NCBI RefSeq assembly: GCF_030012215.1
Contig: NZ_JASCXX010000004.1
Coordinates: 186,001 to 250,000, forward strand
Reading direction: 5' to 3'
DNA from: Anaerobaca lacustris
GTDB taxonomy: Bacteria; Planctomycetota; Phycisphaerae; Sedimentisphaerales; Anaerobacaceae
Length of the DNA: 64,000 nucleotides
The notes under the pieces are model-generated. The model searched no databases. It was not told where the DNA came from and saw nothing but the letters and a program-made list of their open reading frames with translations. The translations under genes were made by a program, and so were the position numbers. Positions 44,544 to 52,264 of the stretch are shown piece after piece; the first letter of the stretch is position 1, and every line of letters begins with the position of its first letter.

Positions 44544-45632
44544 ATGGGCAACACCCAGAACAGCGTTCTGACCAAGCTCGACCAGATCGACGCGCGGTAC
44601 CGCGAGATCGAATCGTTGGTCTCCGACCCGGTCGTGGCAAGGGACTCGACCCGGCTGGTCGCTCTGTCCAAAGAGCAGGGCAAAATCCGCTTGATGGTGG
44701 CGAAGTATCGCGAGTACAAGCAAGCCGCCGCCGGTGTCGAGGACGCCGAGCAGATGCTCCACGACGAGACGGCCGAGCCCGACCTCAAGGCACTGGCGGA
44801 AGAGGAAATCGAGCAACTGACCGTCCGCAAGGAGCAGTTGCTCGAGGAAATACAGAACACCCTGGTCATGGCCGACGACCTGCAAATCGACGCCGTCATT
44901 ATGGAAATCCGGGCCGGTACCGGGGGTGAAGAGGCCGCACTGTTCGCGCGAGACCTCTACAACATGTATACGCGATATGCCGAGAGACGGCGCTGGAAGG
45001 TCGAACAGCTCGATTTCAGTCCGTCGGAAATGGGGGGATTTCGAGAGGTGATCTTCAGCGTCAAGGGCGAAGGGGTCTGGGCCGAACTCGGATATGAGGG
45101 CGGCGGCCACCGGGTCCAGCGCGTTCCTGAGACCGAGTCTCAGGGCCGAATCCATACTTCGGCGGCCACGGTGGCGGTCCTTCCCGAGCCGGAGGAGGTG
45201 GACGTCGAGATCGATCCGGACGAGGTGATCGAGCACGTCTGCCGATCCAGCGGCCCCGGCGGACAGAATGTCAACAAGGTCAGCAGCGCCATCAAACTCG
45301 AACACGTCCCCACCGGCATCACGGTCAGCATGCAGGAAGAGAAGAGCCAACACAAGAACCGGGCCAAGGCCTGGCGGGTCCTGCGAAGCCGCCTCTATGA
45401 TCTGTATGAGAGCCGGCGGCGCGCCGAGCGGGACTCGCAGCGCAAGACCATGATTGGCTCGGGTGATCGGTCATCGAAGATCCGGACGTACAACTTCCCG
45501 CAGAATCGTCTGACGGACCATCGCATCAATCTGTCGCTCTACAGCCTGGACCGGATTCTCAACGGCGACATGGCAGAGCTGATCGCCGCGATCCGGGACT
45601 ACGACCGGCAACAGCGGCTGAAGAACCTTTGA
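44544..45632 (+). CDS. prfA: Peptide chain release factor 1
   Basis: Terminates translation at UAA/UAG. 362 aa. Stop-codon tripeptide PET (~195-197) in GGGHRVQRVPETESQGRIHT, matching the RF1 PxT form rather than RF2 SPF; catalytic GGQ at ~239-241 in RSSGPGGQNVN; downstream EEKSQHKNRAKAWRVLRSRL and NFPQNRLTDHRINL. N-terminal coiled coil is complete. ATG 44544 used (GTG nine bases upstream is possible). No prmC methyltransferase gene follows, unlike the usual prfA-prmC pair. Confidence 0.96.
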   Translation: MGNTQNSVLTKLDQIDARYREIESLVSDPVVARDSTRLVALSKEQGKIRLMVAKYREYKQAAAGVEDAEQMLHDETAEPDLKALAEEEIEQLTVRKEQLLEEIQNTLVMADDLQIDAVIMEIRAGTGGEEAALFARDLYNMYTRYAERRRWKVEQLDFSPSEMGGFREVIFSVKGEGVWAELGYEGGGHRVQRVPETESQGRIHTSAATVAVLPEPEEVDVEIDPDEVIEHVCRSSGPGGQNVNKVSSAIKLEHVPTGITVSMQEEKSQHKNRAKAWRVLRSRLYDLYESRRRAERDSQRKTMIGSGDRSSKIRTYNFPQNRLTDHRINLSLYSLDRILNGDMAELIAAIRDYDRQQRLKNL

Positions 45633-45641
45633 GCCCCCTCG

Positions 45642-45664
45642 ACGGCTGTCGGCCCGACAGCCGT
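45642..45664 (+). repeat. Stem-loop between prfA and the next gene
   Basis: About 10-bp inverted repeat (ACGGCTGTCG / CGACAGCCGT) with a 3-base loop directly after the prfA stop. No T-tract follows, so not a classical terminator; it could be an mRNA processing or stabilising hairpin. It also argues against the ATG at 45667 as a start. Confidence 0.5.
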
Positions 45665-45687
45665 GGATGGGCATCCGGCGGAAGCGT

Positions 45688-46770
45688 ATGATCGTCGTCG
45701 TCACAGGAATGGTGGGCCTGGACAAGAAGAGCTACCTGGAAACGGTCTGCCGCATCGCCAGGCAGAACGGCAACGAAGTGCTGCTCTGCAACGTCGGCGA
45801 TATGATGTATGATGAGGCCCCCGATGTCCCGCCGGGCAAGATTCTCGATATCTCCCTCAAGCGGCTGCATTCGCTGCGTCGAAGCGTGTTCAAGGACATC
45901 ATCGTCAAGGCGCGGCAGGCCCCGCATCTGATCGTCAATACCCACGCCACGTTTCGCTGGCGGCACGGACTCTTTCCGGCCGTCGATTTCGACCAGATGC
46001 GACAGCTCGGCGCCGACATGTACGTCTGCCTGATCGACGGTGTCACCACGATGCACCAGCGGCTCCTGGAGCACCGGGCCGTCGAGCACACGCTCAAGGA
46101 TTTGATCGTCTGGCGCGAGGAGGAAATCATCAGCACGGAGATGCTCTGCAAGGGGATCGACGAAACGGCTCCTTTCTACTGCCTGGCCCGGGGCGTCGAG
46201 GAGGACACCACCGAGACGTTTTATCGGCTCGCCTTCGAGCGTCACGCCAAGAAGGCCTATCTGAGCTTCCCAATGACGGCGGTGGCCGAAATGGACACCG
46301 TGCTGGCCGAGATTGGCCGTTTCCGCTCGCAGATGAAGCGACACTTCATCTGTTTCGATCCGGGCGATCTGGAAGAAGCCGTTCTCCCACTGCACGCCGC
46401 TCGGGCCAAACGGGAGGGTCGGGGCCACATCGATGTGGAAGTCGGCGATCGCCAGATCCAACTCAGCGCCGACGAGGTCCTCCAGATCGAGCGGGACATC
46501 AACAGCCAGATTTATGCCCGCGACTTTCTGCTCATCGACCAGGCCGACATGATCGTCAGTTTCATTCCCGCGATGTCCGACGGGCGAGCCGCCATTTCCA
46601 GCGGCGTCGAGCGAGAACTCCAGCACGCCCACGAGGCCGCCAAAGAGGTCTACGTCATCTGGACCGCGCAGCAGCACCCCTCCGTCTTCATCACCCAGAC
46701 CGCCAGCGCCGTCTTCCGCACCGTCGCCGAGGCACTGACCTTCTTCGAGAAGCGCCACCTGGCTGAATAG
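45688..46770 (+). CDS. Two-module P-loop / deoxyribosyltransferase-like protein
   Basis: 360 aa, soluble, no named function. N-terminal module: MIVVVTGMVGLDKKSYLETV looks like a P-loop with Walker A variant GxxGLDKKS, followed by VGDMMYDEAPDVP and LIVNTHATFRW, similar to adenylate-kinase-like AAA proteins of archaea. C-terminal module (~190-360): KKAYLSFPMTAVA, RDFLLIDQADMIVSFIPAMS, SGVERELQHAHEAAKEVYVI, recalling nucleoside 2-deoxyribosyltransferase/TIR-like Rossmann folds. ATG 45688 has GGAAG nearby. It follows prfA at 55 bases. A nucleotide kinase or signalling ATPase is possible; I cannot say which substrate. Confidence 0.62.
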   Translation: MIVVVTGMVGLDKKSYLETVCRIARQNGNEVLLCNVGDMMYDEAPDVPPGKILDISLKRLHSLRRSVFKDIIVKARQAPHLIVNTHATFRWRHGLFPAVDFDQMRQLGADMYVCLIDGVTTMHQRLLEHRAVEHTLKDLIVWREEEIISTEMLCKGIDETAPFYCLARGVEEDTTETFYRLAFERHAKKAYLSFPMTAVAEMDTVLAEIGRFRSQMKRHFICFDPGDLEEAVLPLHAARAKREGRGHIDVEVGDRQIQLSADEVLQIERDINSQIYARDFLLIDQADMIVSFIPAMSDGRAAISSGVERELQHAHEAAKEVYVIWTAQQHPSVFITQTASAVFRTVAEALTFFEKRHLAE

Positions 46771-46822
46771 CCATACGTTCCTCCTTCGAGGTGTACTTCG
46801 GCTTTGGAGTATCGTCGCGCAA

Positions 46823-46842
46823 GGGCGAGGCATGCCTCGCCC
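46823..46842. repeat. Perfect 20-bp palindrome, REP-like
   Basis: GGGCGAGGCATGCCTCGCCC is self-complementary across 20 bases, flanked by CAA and CTACG, in a 129-base gap. The form resembles intergenic REP-type repeats in high-GC genomes. Only this copy is in the window. Confidence 0.7.
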
Positions 46843-46899
46843 CTACGCCGGACCAGCAGAACCTTGCATCTGAGATGAGCAGCGCGTAGGATGACGCCT

Positions 46900-47619
46900 A
46901 TGGATGCACTACCTCAGAGTTCGCCGGACGAACCTGCCCTTTCGGGCGAAGAAATGGCTCGGCGGATCGATCATACGCTGTTGAAGGCCGAGGCCACGCG
47001 AGAGCAGATCCTTCGGCTGTGCGATGAGGCGATGCGCTATGGCTTCTGCGCCGTCTGCGTCAACGGACGTTGGGTTTCGACAGCGGCCGAGAGGCTGCAC
47101 GGCAGTGGGGTTCGCGTGGCATCGGTCGTGGGTTTTCCGCTTGGGGCCGACACCACCAAGGCCAAGGTGGCCCAGACGAAAGAGGCGATCCACGATGGGG
47201 CCGATGAGATCGACATGGTCGCCGACCTCGCTGCCATGATCGAAGGGGACACGCGATACCTGCTGCGCCAGTTGCAGGCGGTATGGAATGCCTGCCGTGC
47301 CATGCGACCGCCGGTGCTGCTGAAGGTCATCATCGAATCGGCGGCATTGACGACGGAGCAGAAGGTGCTTGCGTGTCGGGCGGCCGAGCAGATCGGCGCC
47401 GATTTTGTCAAGACGAGCACGGGGCTGCACCCGGCCGGCGGCGCAACCGTCGAGGACATCCGCCTGATAAGGGAGACCTCGCCGCGGTACAAGATCAAGG
47501 CCTCCGGCGGCATTCGGACGGCACAGCAGGCCATCGCCATGGTCGAGGCGGGCGCCGAGCGGATCGGCACATCGGCCGGGATCGCTATTGTGGAAGAGTT
47601 GCGGACCGCGCGTCGATGA
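46900..47619 (+). CDS. deoC: Deoxyribose-phosphate aldolase
   Basis: Cleaves 2-deoxyribose-5-phosphate to acetaldehyde and glyceraldehyde-3-phosphate. Class I TIM-barrel motifs: RIDHTLLKAEATREQILRLC, FCAVCVNGRWV, VVGFPLGADTTKAKVAQTKE, DEIDMVADLAAMIEGD, KVIIESAALTTEQKVLACRA (with a catalytic Lys), Schiff-base Lys ~171 in DFVKTSTG, and KASGGIRTAQQAIAMVEAGA. 239 aa. ATG 46900 has AGGA at eight bases; ATG 46891 is in frame three codons earlier. Confidence 0.95.
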   Translation: MDALPQSSPDEPALSGEEMARRIDHTLLKAEATREQILRLCDEAMRYGFCAVCVNGRWVSTAAERLHGSGVRVASVVGFPLGADTTKAKVAQTKEAIHDGADEIDMVADLAAMIEGDTRYLLRQLQAVWNACRAMRPPVLLKVIIESAALTTEQKVLACRAAEQIGADFVKTSTGLHPAGGATVEDIRLIRETSPRYKIKASGGIRTAQQAIAMVEAGAERIGTSAGIAIVEELRTARR

Positions 47620-47650
47620 GATCGTCGCGGTGGTCTGAGAGGGTGTCGTG

Positions 47651-47980
47651 ATGGCCGAACGATTTGTCAGCGAACCGATCCAGCCGGCGGCAGGCACATT
47701 CGACGCGGCGGGAATGACCCGGGGCGAGCCGGGATTGCCGAGACAGTTCACCTGGAGAGACCAGCAGTACACCGTCGCCGAGGTCATCGAGGCGTGGAAG
47801 GAGGATGGGCCCTGTCGTAACGGAAGCCCGGAGATGTATCTGCGAAAGCACTGGTACAGGGTTCGCACGGCAGAGGGGCCCGAGATGACAATCTACTTCG
47901 AGCGGCAGCCCCAGTCGAAGCAACACAGCAAGAAACGCTGGTGGCTCTACACCGTCGGCTCGAAAGAGCCGGTTCGATAG
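47651..47980 (+). CDS. Small DUF6504-like protein
   Basis: 109-aa soluble protein with ERFVSEPIQPAAG at the start, FTWRDQQYTVAEVIEAWKED in the middle and HWYRVRTAEGPEMTIYFERQ near the end: the pattern of the DUF6504-type family (SEPI, W-x-x-x-x-Y-x-V, R-V-T, Y-F-x-R). No catalytic motif. It starts 31 bases after deoC and ends eight bases before pabB, so it is probably in the same transcript. Role unknown. Confidence 0.65.
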   Translation: MAERFVSEPIQPAAGTFDAAGMTRGEPGLPRQFTWRDQQYTVAEVIEAWKEDGPCRNGSPEMYLRKHWYRVRTAEGPEMTIYFERQPQSKQHSKKRWWLYTVGSKEPVR

Positions 47981-47987
47981 GCAAGCT

Positions 47988-49469
47988 ATGGACGCTCGAC
48001 CTTGCCCGCTGGAAATCGCCTCCGCCACGGCCCCGTGCATCCCCTGCACACTCCACGCTCGCGCGATCCACGCCGCCGTGCTGCTGCCCGCGATCAGTGA
48101 AGTCTTTGCGAGACGGCGGTCGGCGTCGATCCTGGGGGCAAATGCCGCGGTGGTCGATGGCCCCCGGTTCAGCTACTGGGCCACCGAACCGAAGGAGACC
48201 TTTGAGTTCACAGTGGATGGCAAAGAGCCCTTCGAAAAGCTCGAATCCGCCTTGGCCAGATATACGCTCTGCGAAGGACCAGCGAGCCTGCCTGATGGTT
48301 TGTTCCGGGGGGGCTGGATCGGGTACTTGGCCTACGAACTGGGACGCCACATCGAACGACTGCCCCGCAGGGCCGTCAACGACCTCGCCTTGCCCCTGAT
48401 CCGGCTGTGCTTCCACGACCGCTTCCTCGCCTACGATCATCGCGAGGACGCGTTCTGGCTCATCGCGTTGGAGTTGCCCGACGACCGCGAATCGCCCCAG
48501 GAGAAGATCGAGACCCTGGAGCGGCTGCTGGATGAAGCACAGGACATGGATGTACCCTGCCCGCCGGCGGCCAATATCGAACACCTCGATGCGTCCAGGA
48601 TCGCAGACAACATTGGCGAGGCCCCGTACCTGCGGGCGGTCGAGCGGATCAAGCGGTACATCCGGGATGGAGAGGTCTATCAGGTCAACCTCTCCCACCG
48701 CTGCGAATGCCCTTTCGCAGGCCGGCCTATCGATCTGTTTCACTGGCAGAACCGGTACAACCCAAGCCCCTACGCCGCCTTCGTCGATGCGGGCGATTTC
48801 CAGATCGTCAGCGCGTCGCCCGAGTTGTTCATCCGCCTCGACAACGGCTGGATCGAAACAAAGCCAATCAAGGGCACCCGGCCACGTCTGGTCGGGGGCG
48901 ACCCACGCAGTGCGGCCGCCAATCGACGGAACATCAATGAACTGCTGTCCAGCGAAAAAGAGAAAGCCGAGCTGAACATGATCGTGGACCTGGAGCGCAA
49001 CGACGTGGCCCGCATCTGCCGGCCGGGGACGCGGCGGGTCCTTCAGCCCAGGACGATCGAGACCTATCCGACCGTCTTCCACGCGGTGGCCACCGTGGGC
49101 GGAGAGCTGCGAACGGGAATTCGCCTCACCGACATCCTGAGAGCCATGTTTCCGGGCGGGTCCATCACGGGGGCCCCGAAGATCCGCGCGATGGAGATCA
49201 TCGACGAATTCGAGCCGACCGCCCGGGGCATCTACACCGGCAGCATCGGCTTCATCGGCCTCGACGGCACTGCCTGCTTGAACATCGCCATCCGAACGGT
49301 TATCATCGCCGCCCACAGAGCCTTCGTCCAGACCGGAGGGGGAATCGTTGCCGATTCGGACCCGAAGGCCGAGTGGCAGGAGACGATCGTCAAGGCAAGG
49401 GCCCTTCTTGCCGGGATCGACGCCGTGCAGAAATCGTGGATCGCAACGTTCGGACGCGCAGTAGGGTAG
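47988..49469 (+). CDS. pabB: Aminodeoxychorismate synthase component I
   Basis: Makes 4-amino-4-deoxychorismate from chorismate and ammonia for folate. 493 aa. Chorismate-binding domain from EAPYLRAVERIKRYIRDGEV, YQVNLSHRCEC, then PIKGTRPR at 293-300, whose Lys is the PabB-specific nucleophile (anthranilate synthase has PIAGT). Continues SSEKEKAELNMIVDLERNDV, FPGGSITGAPKIRAMEIIDE and GGGIVADSDPKAEWQET. The amidotransferase subunit PabA is not here and must come from elsewhere. Next gene is pabC, one base away. Confidence 0.93.
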   Translation: MDARPCPLEIASATAPCIPCTLHARAIHAAVLLPAISEVFARRRSASILGANAAVVDGPRFSYWATEPKETFEFTVDGKEPFEKLESALARYTLCEGPASLPDGLFRGGWIGYLAYELGRHIERLPRRAVNDLALPLIRLCFHDRFLAYDHREDAFWLIALELPDDRESPQEKIETLERLLDEAQDMDVPCPPAANIEHLDASRIADNIGEAPYLRAVERIKRYIRDGEVYQVNLSHRCECPFAGRPIDLFHWQNRYNPSPYAAFVDAGDFQIVSASPELFIRLDNGWIETKPIKGTRPRLVGGDPRSAAANRRNINELLSSEKEKAELNMIVDLERNDVARICRPGTRRVLQPRTIETYPTVFHAVATVGGELRTGIRLTDILRAMFPGGSITGAPKIRAMEIIDEFEPTARGIYTGSIGFIGLDGTACLNIAIRTVIIAAHRAFVQTGGGIVADSDPKAEWQETIVKARALLAGIDAVQKSWIATFGRAVG

Positions 49470-49470
49470 A

Positions 49471-50334
49471 ATGCCAGAGAAGGTCTTCCTGAACGACAAA
49501 CTGGTCGAGATCGAACGGGCCCATGTGTCCGTCAAGGACAGCGGCTTGCTCTATGGGGCAGGCTTGTTCGAGACGATGCGGAGCCACAACAGGGTCGTCT
49601 TTCGGCTGGAGGACCATCTCGACCGGCTCCTGGCCAGTGCCGCCGCCCTCTCGATCCGTCACGCGTTCGACAGAGAGTTTCTCACCAAGGCCATCTACGA
49701 GGTGCTCGCGGCCAACGAGCTGACCGATGCCCGCCTCCGGCTGACGCTGACGAGCGGGCCGGTCGCCGAGACGAACGAGCGGACCGAGCCCACCCTGCTG
49801 ATCACCGCTACGAATCTCCAAGGCTATCCAAGTGAGTATTATCGGACGGGCGCAATGGTCGTACTATGCCCCTATCGGCAGAATACCACCGAACCGATCT
49901 GCGGGCACAAGACCACGAATTACTATCCGAGGCTGCTGGCGTTGACCCTGGCCCGGCAGAAAGGGGCCGCCGAGGCCCTCTGGTTCACGACGGACAACCG
50001 GCTGGCCGAGGGGTGCATCAGCAATGTCTTTCTCGTGAAGGGCGATGCGCTCTACACCCCTTCGCTTGCGACGCCCGTGCTGGCAGGCATCGCCAGAAAG
50101 GCGGTCTGCCGGATCGCCGACGGCGAATCCATCGAGCTGATCGAGAAGGACCTGCACATCTCCGACGTGCTGGAGGCCGACGAGATCCTCCTGACCAACG
50201 TCGTCATGGAGGTCCTGCCCGTGGTCGCTGTCGAGCGACACACCATCGGGGACGGGAAGGTCGGGCCGATCACCATGCGACTGCGAGAGAGATTCCTGCA
50301 AACCATCGAAGACGAATGCCGGAGAAAAGAATGA
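49471..50334 (+). CDS. pabC: Aminodeoxychorismate lyase (class IV aminotransferase)
   Basis: PLP enzyme that releases pyruvate from aminodeoxychorismate to give p-aminobenzoate. 287 aa. VSVKDSGLLYGAGLFETMRS, PLP Lys ~147 in GHKTTNYYPRLLALTLARQK, and GCISNVFLVKG with PVLAGIARKAVC. The sequence could also fit D-amino-acid or branched-chain transaminase; placement directly after pabB decides. Stop codon overlaps the next ATG (ATGA). Confidence 0.88.
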   Translation: MPEKVFLNDKLVEIERAHVSVKDSGLLYGAGLFETMRSHNRVVFRLEDHLDRLLASAAALSIRHAFDREFLTKAIYEVLAANELTDARLRLTLTSGPVAETNERTEPTLLITATNLQGYPSEYYRTGAMVVLCPYRQNTTEPICGHKTTNYYPRLLALTLARQKGAAEALWFTTDNRLAEGCISNVFLVKGDALYTPSLATPVLAGIARKAVCRIADGESIELIEKDLHISDVLEADEILLTNVVMEVLPVVAVERHTIGDGKVGPITMRLRERFLQTIEDECRRKE

Positions 50335-51443
50335 AAGTCAAAGACATGGCCGGCGTGGTCGAGAAGATCGCTCCCCTGGGCCTGGCCCAGAACTGGGACA
50401 ATGTGGGTCTGCTCGTTGGCAATCCCGAACGCCGGATCCAGAACGTGCTACTGACCATCGACGTGACCAAGGCGGTCGTCGCCGAGGCCAGGGCCCTCAA
50501 GACAGACCTCATCCTCAGTTACCATCCGGTCATCTGGGACGGGCTCAAACGAGTCCTTGCGGACGGCCCGACGCAGGTGGTTTACGAGCTGATCCGCTCG
50601 AATATCGCGGTCTTCTCGATCCATACAGCACTCGACGCGGCAGTCGGGGGCGTCAACGACGGCTTGGCCGAGATGCTCGGCATCGTGGATGCCAGGCCGC
50701 TGGGCGATTACGTCGAGTATTCCCCGCAGGAGAACTACAAGCTTGTGGTGTTCGTGCCGGTCGATGCGCTGGACAAGGTGGCCAACGCCGTCTTTGCCGC
50801 CGGGGCCGGCGCGATGGGGAACTATCGCGATTGCGGCTTCGGTACGGATGGGACCGGGACGTTCTTGCCGCTGGAAGGGGCCCATCCGGCCATCGGTAAA
50901 CGAGGCCGGCGCGAGGCGGTCCACGAGATGCGTTTCGAGACCATCGTGCCCGCCGAGAAGCTCGACGCCGTCGTGGATGCGATGAAGCAGGCCCATCCCT
51001 ACGAGATGCCCGCGTTTGACATTCTCCGGCTCTTCGGTTATGGAAGCCGGTTTGGCTTGGGTCGGATCGGCCCGTTGGGCAAACCGGTGAAGGTCGGCAA
51101 GCTCATTGAGCAGGTCAAGAAGCAGACCGGGGCCAAGGCCGTCGGGCTGGTGGGCGATTCGAAACGGCTGGTCCGAACCGCGGCGGTGTGCGCCGGGACC
51201 TGTGGCACGATCCTCCACACGGTGATCGCCAACGGGGCTGACCTGTACCTGACGGGCGAGCTGAAGCACCACGAGGCGCTGGCCGCCCAGGAAGCCGGGC
51301 TGACCTGTCTGTGCCTGAGCCACACGGTCTCCGAGCGGTTCATACTCAAGAAGCTGGCCCGGCAGTTGAAGGACCGGGTCAAACCGGTGACGGTTACGAT
51401 CAGCAAGAAGGACGCGGACCCGTTCACATGGAAGAACATATGA
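50331..51443 (+). CDS. NIF3/YqfO-family protein (GTP cyclohydrolase I type 2-like)
   Basis: 370 aa NIF3 protein with a dimetal site: LILSYHPVIWDGL, SIHTALDAAVGGVNDGLAEM near the N-terminus and LYLTGELKHHEALAAQEAGL toward the end provide the His/Asp/Glu ligands. The central ~110 residues (NYKLVVFVPVDALDKVANAV, AHPYEMPAFDIL) are a PII/CutA-like insert, as in YqfO. The annotation GTP cyclohydrolase type 2 comes from family nomenclature; activity in this family is not well proven. GGAG lies before ATG, which overlaps pabC (ATGA). Confidence 0.9.
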   Translation: MKVKDMAGVVEKIAPLGLAQNWDNVGLLVGNPERRIQNVLLTIDVTKAVVAEARALKTDLILSYHPVIWDGLKRVLADGPTQVVYELIRSNIAVFSIHTALDAAVGGVNDGLAEMLGIVDARPLGDYVEYSPQENYKLVVFVPVDALDKVANAVFAAGAGAMGNYRDCGFGTDGTGTFLPLEGAHPAIGKRGRREAVHEMRFETIVPAEKLDAVVDAMKQAHPYEMPAFDILRLFGYGSRFGLGRIGPLGKPVKVGKLIEQVKKQTGAKAVGLVGDSKRLVRTAAVCAGTCGTILHTVIANGADLYLTGELKHHEALAAQEAGLTCLCLSHTVSERFILKKLARQLKDRVKPVTVTISKKDADPFTWKNI

Positions 51444-52255
51444 CGCAAGAGACGAGAGAGACACTGGCCGAAGAGCCGCAAGAGACCCTCGACGAGGTCA
51501 ACGAGCATTCGGACGATGAGGCAAATGTGGGGGGAGCGTCCCCGCTCGCCATGTCGTGCGAGACGCACGACCTGCCCGGCGATGACGCTGAGCCTCAGAC
51601 ACCCGAGAGGATCGAGGTCGAGTTCTCGGTTGACGATATTGGAGAGCCGCAGGATGCCGAGGAGACCACCGACGAGTTGGAGGCGACCGAAGCAGAAGAG
51701 GACACCGAGACACAGCCGGCCGACGACGCCGAGCCGACGCCGACCGTCGAATCGGTGATCGAGGCGATCCTGTTTGCCAGCGAAGAGCCGCTGAGCGACA
51801 GCCGCCTGGCGGGCATCGTCGAGACCACAACCAAACAGGTCCGCGACTGCATCCAATCGCTCAACGACAAGTACGAGCGGAACCACAACGCCTTTCGTAT
51901 CGAGCAGATCGCCGGCGGGCATCAGATGCTGACGCTGCCGACCTACAATACATGGCTCAAGAAGATGCTGAAGGTGCGCAGCGACAACAAGCTCAGCCCG
52001 GCGGCCATGGAAACGCTGGCCATCATCGCCTACAAGCAGCCCGTGATCCGCGTAGACATCGAGGCCATTCGCGGCGTGGCCGTCGGCGAGGTGATCCGTA
52101 GCCTCATGTACAAAGGCCTGGTCAAGATCGTCGGTCGCGCCGAGATCCTCGGCCGCCCCATGCTCTACGGCACAACGAAGAAGTTCCTCGAAGTCTTCGG
52201 CCTCAACTCCCTCAAAGACCTCCCCAAAGCCGAAGAACTCAAGAAGCCTGACTGA
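51440..52255 (+). CDS. scpB: Segregation and condensation protein B
   Basis: Winged-helix kleisin partner that, with ScpA and SMC, organises the chromosome. The ScpB core starts at ~103 (VESVIEAILFASEEPLSDSR) and continues YERNHNAFRIEQIAGGHQML, KLSPAAMETLAIIAYKQPVI, VDIEAIRGVAVGEVIRSLMY and GRAEILGRPMLYGTTKKFLE. A ~100-residue, highly acidic N-terminal extension (Asp/Glu/Thr-rich) is not part of the usual protein. ATG 51440 overlaps the NIF3 stop (ATGA). scpA is not adjacent. Confidence 0.93.
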   Translation: MTQETRETLAEEPQETLDEVNEHSDDEANVGGASPLAMSCETHDLPGDDAEPQTPERIEVEFSVDDIGEPQDAEETTDELEATEAEEDTETQPADDAEPTPTVESVIEAILFASEEPLSDSRLAGIVETTTKQVRDCIQSLNDKYERNHNAFRIEQIAGGHQMLTLPTYNTWLKKMLKVRSDNKLSPAAMETLAIIAYKQPVIRVDIEAIRGVAVGEVIRSLMYKGLVKIVGRAEILGRPMLYGTTKKFLEVFGLNSLKDLPKAEELKKPD

Positions 52256-52264
52256 GGAGCATCA

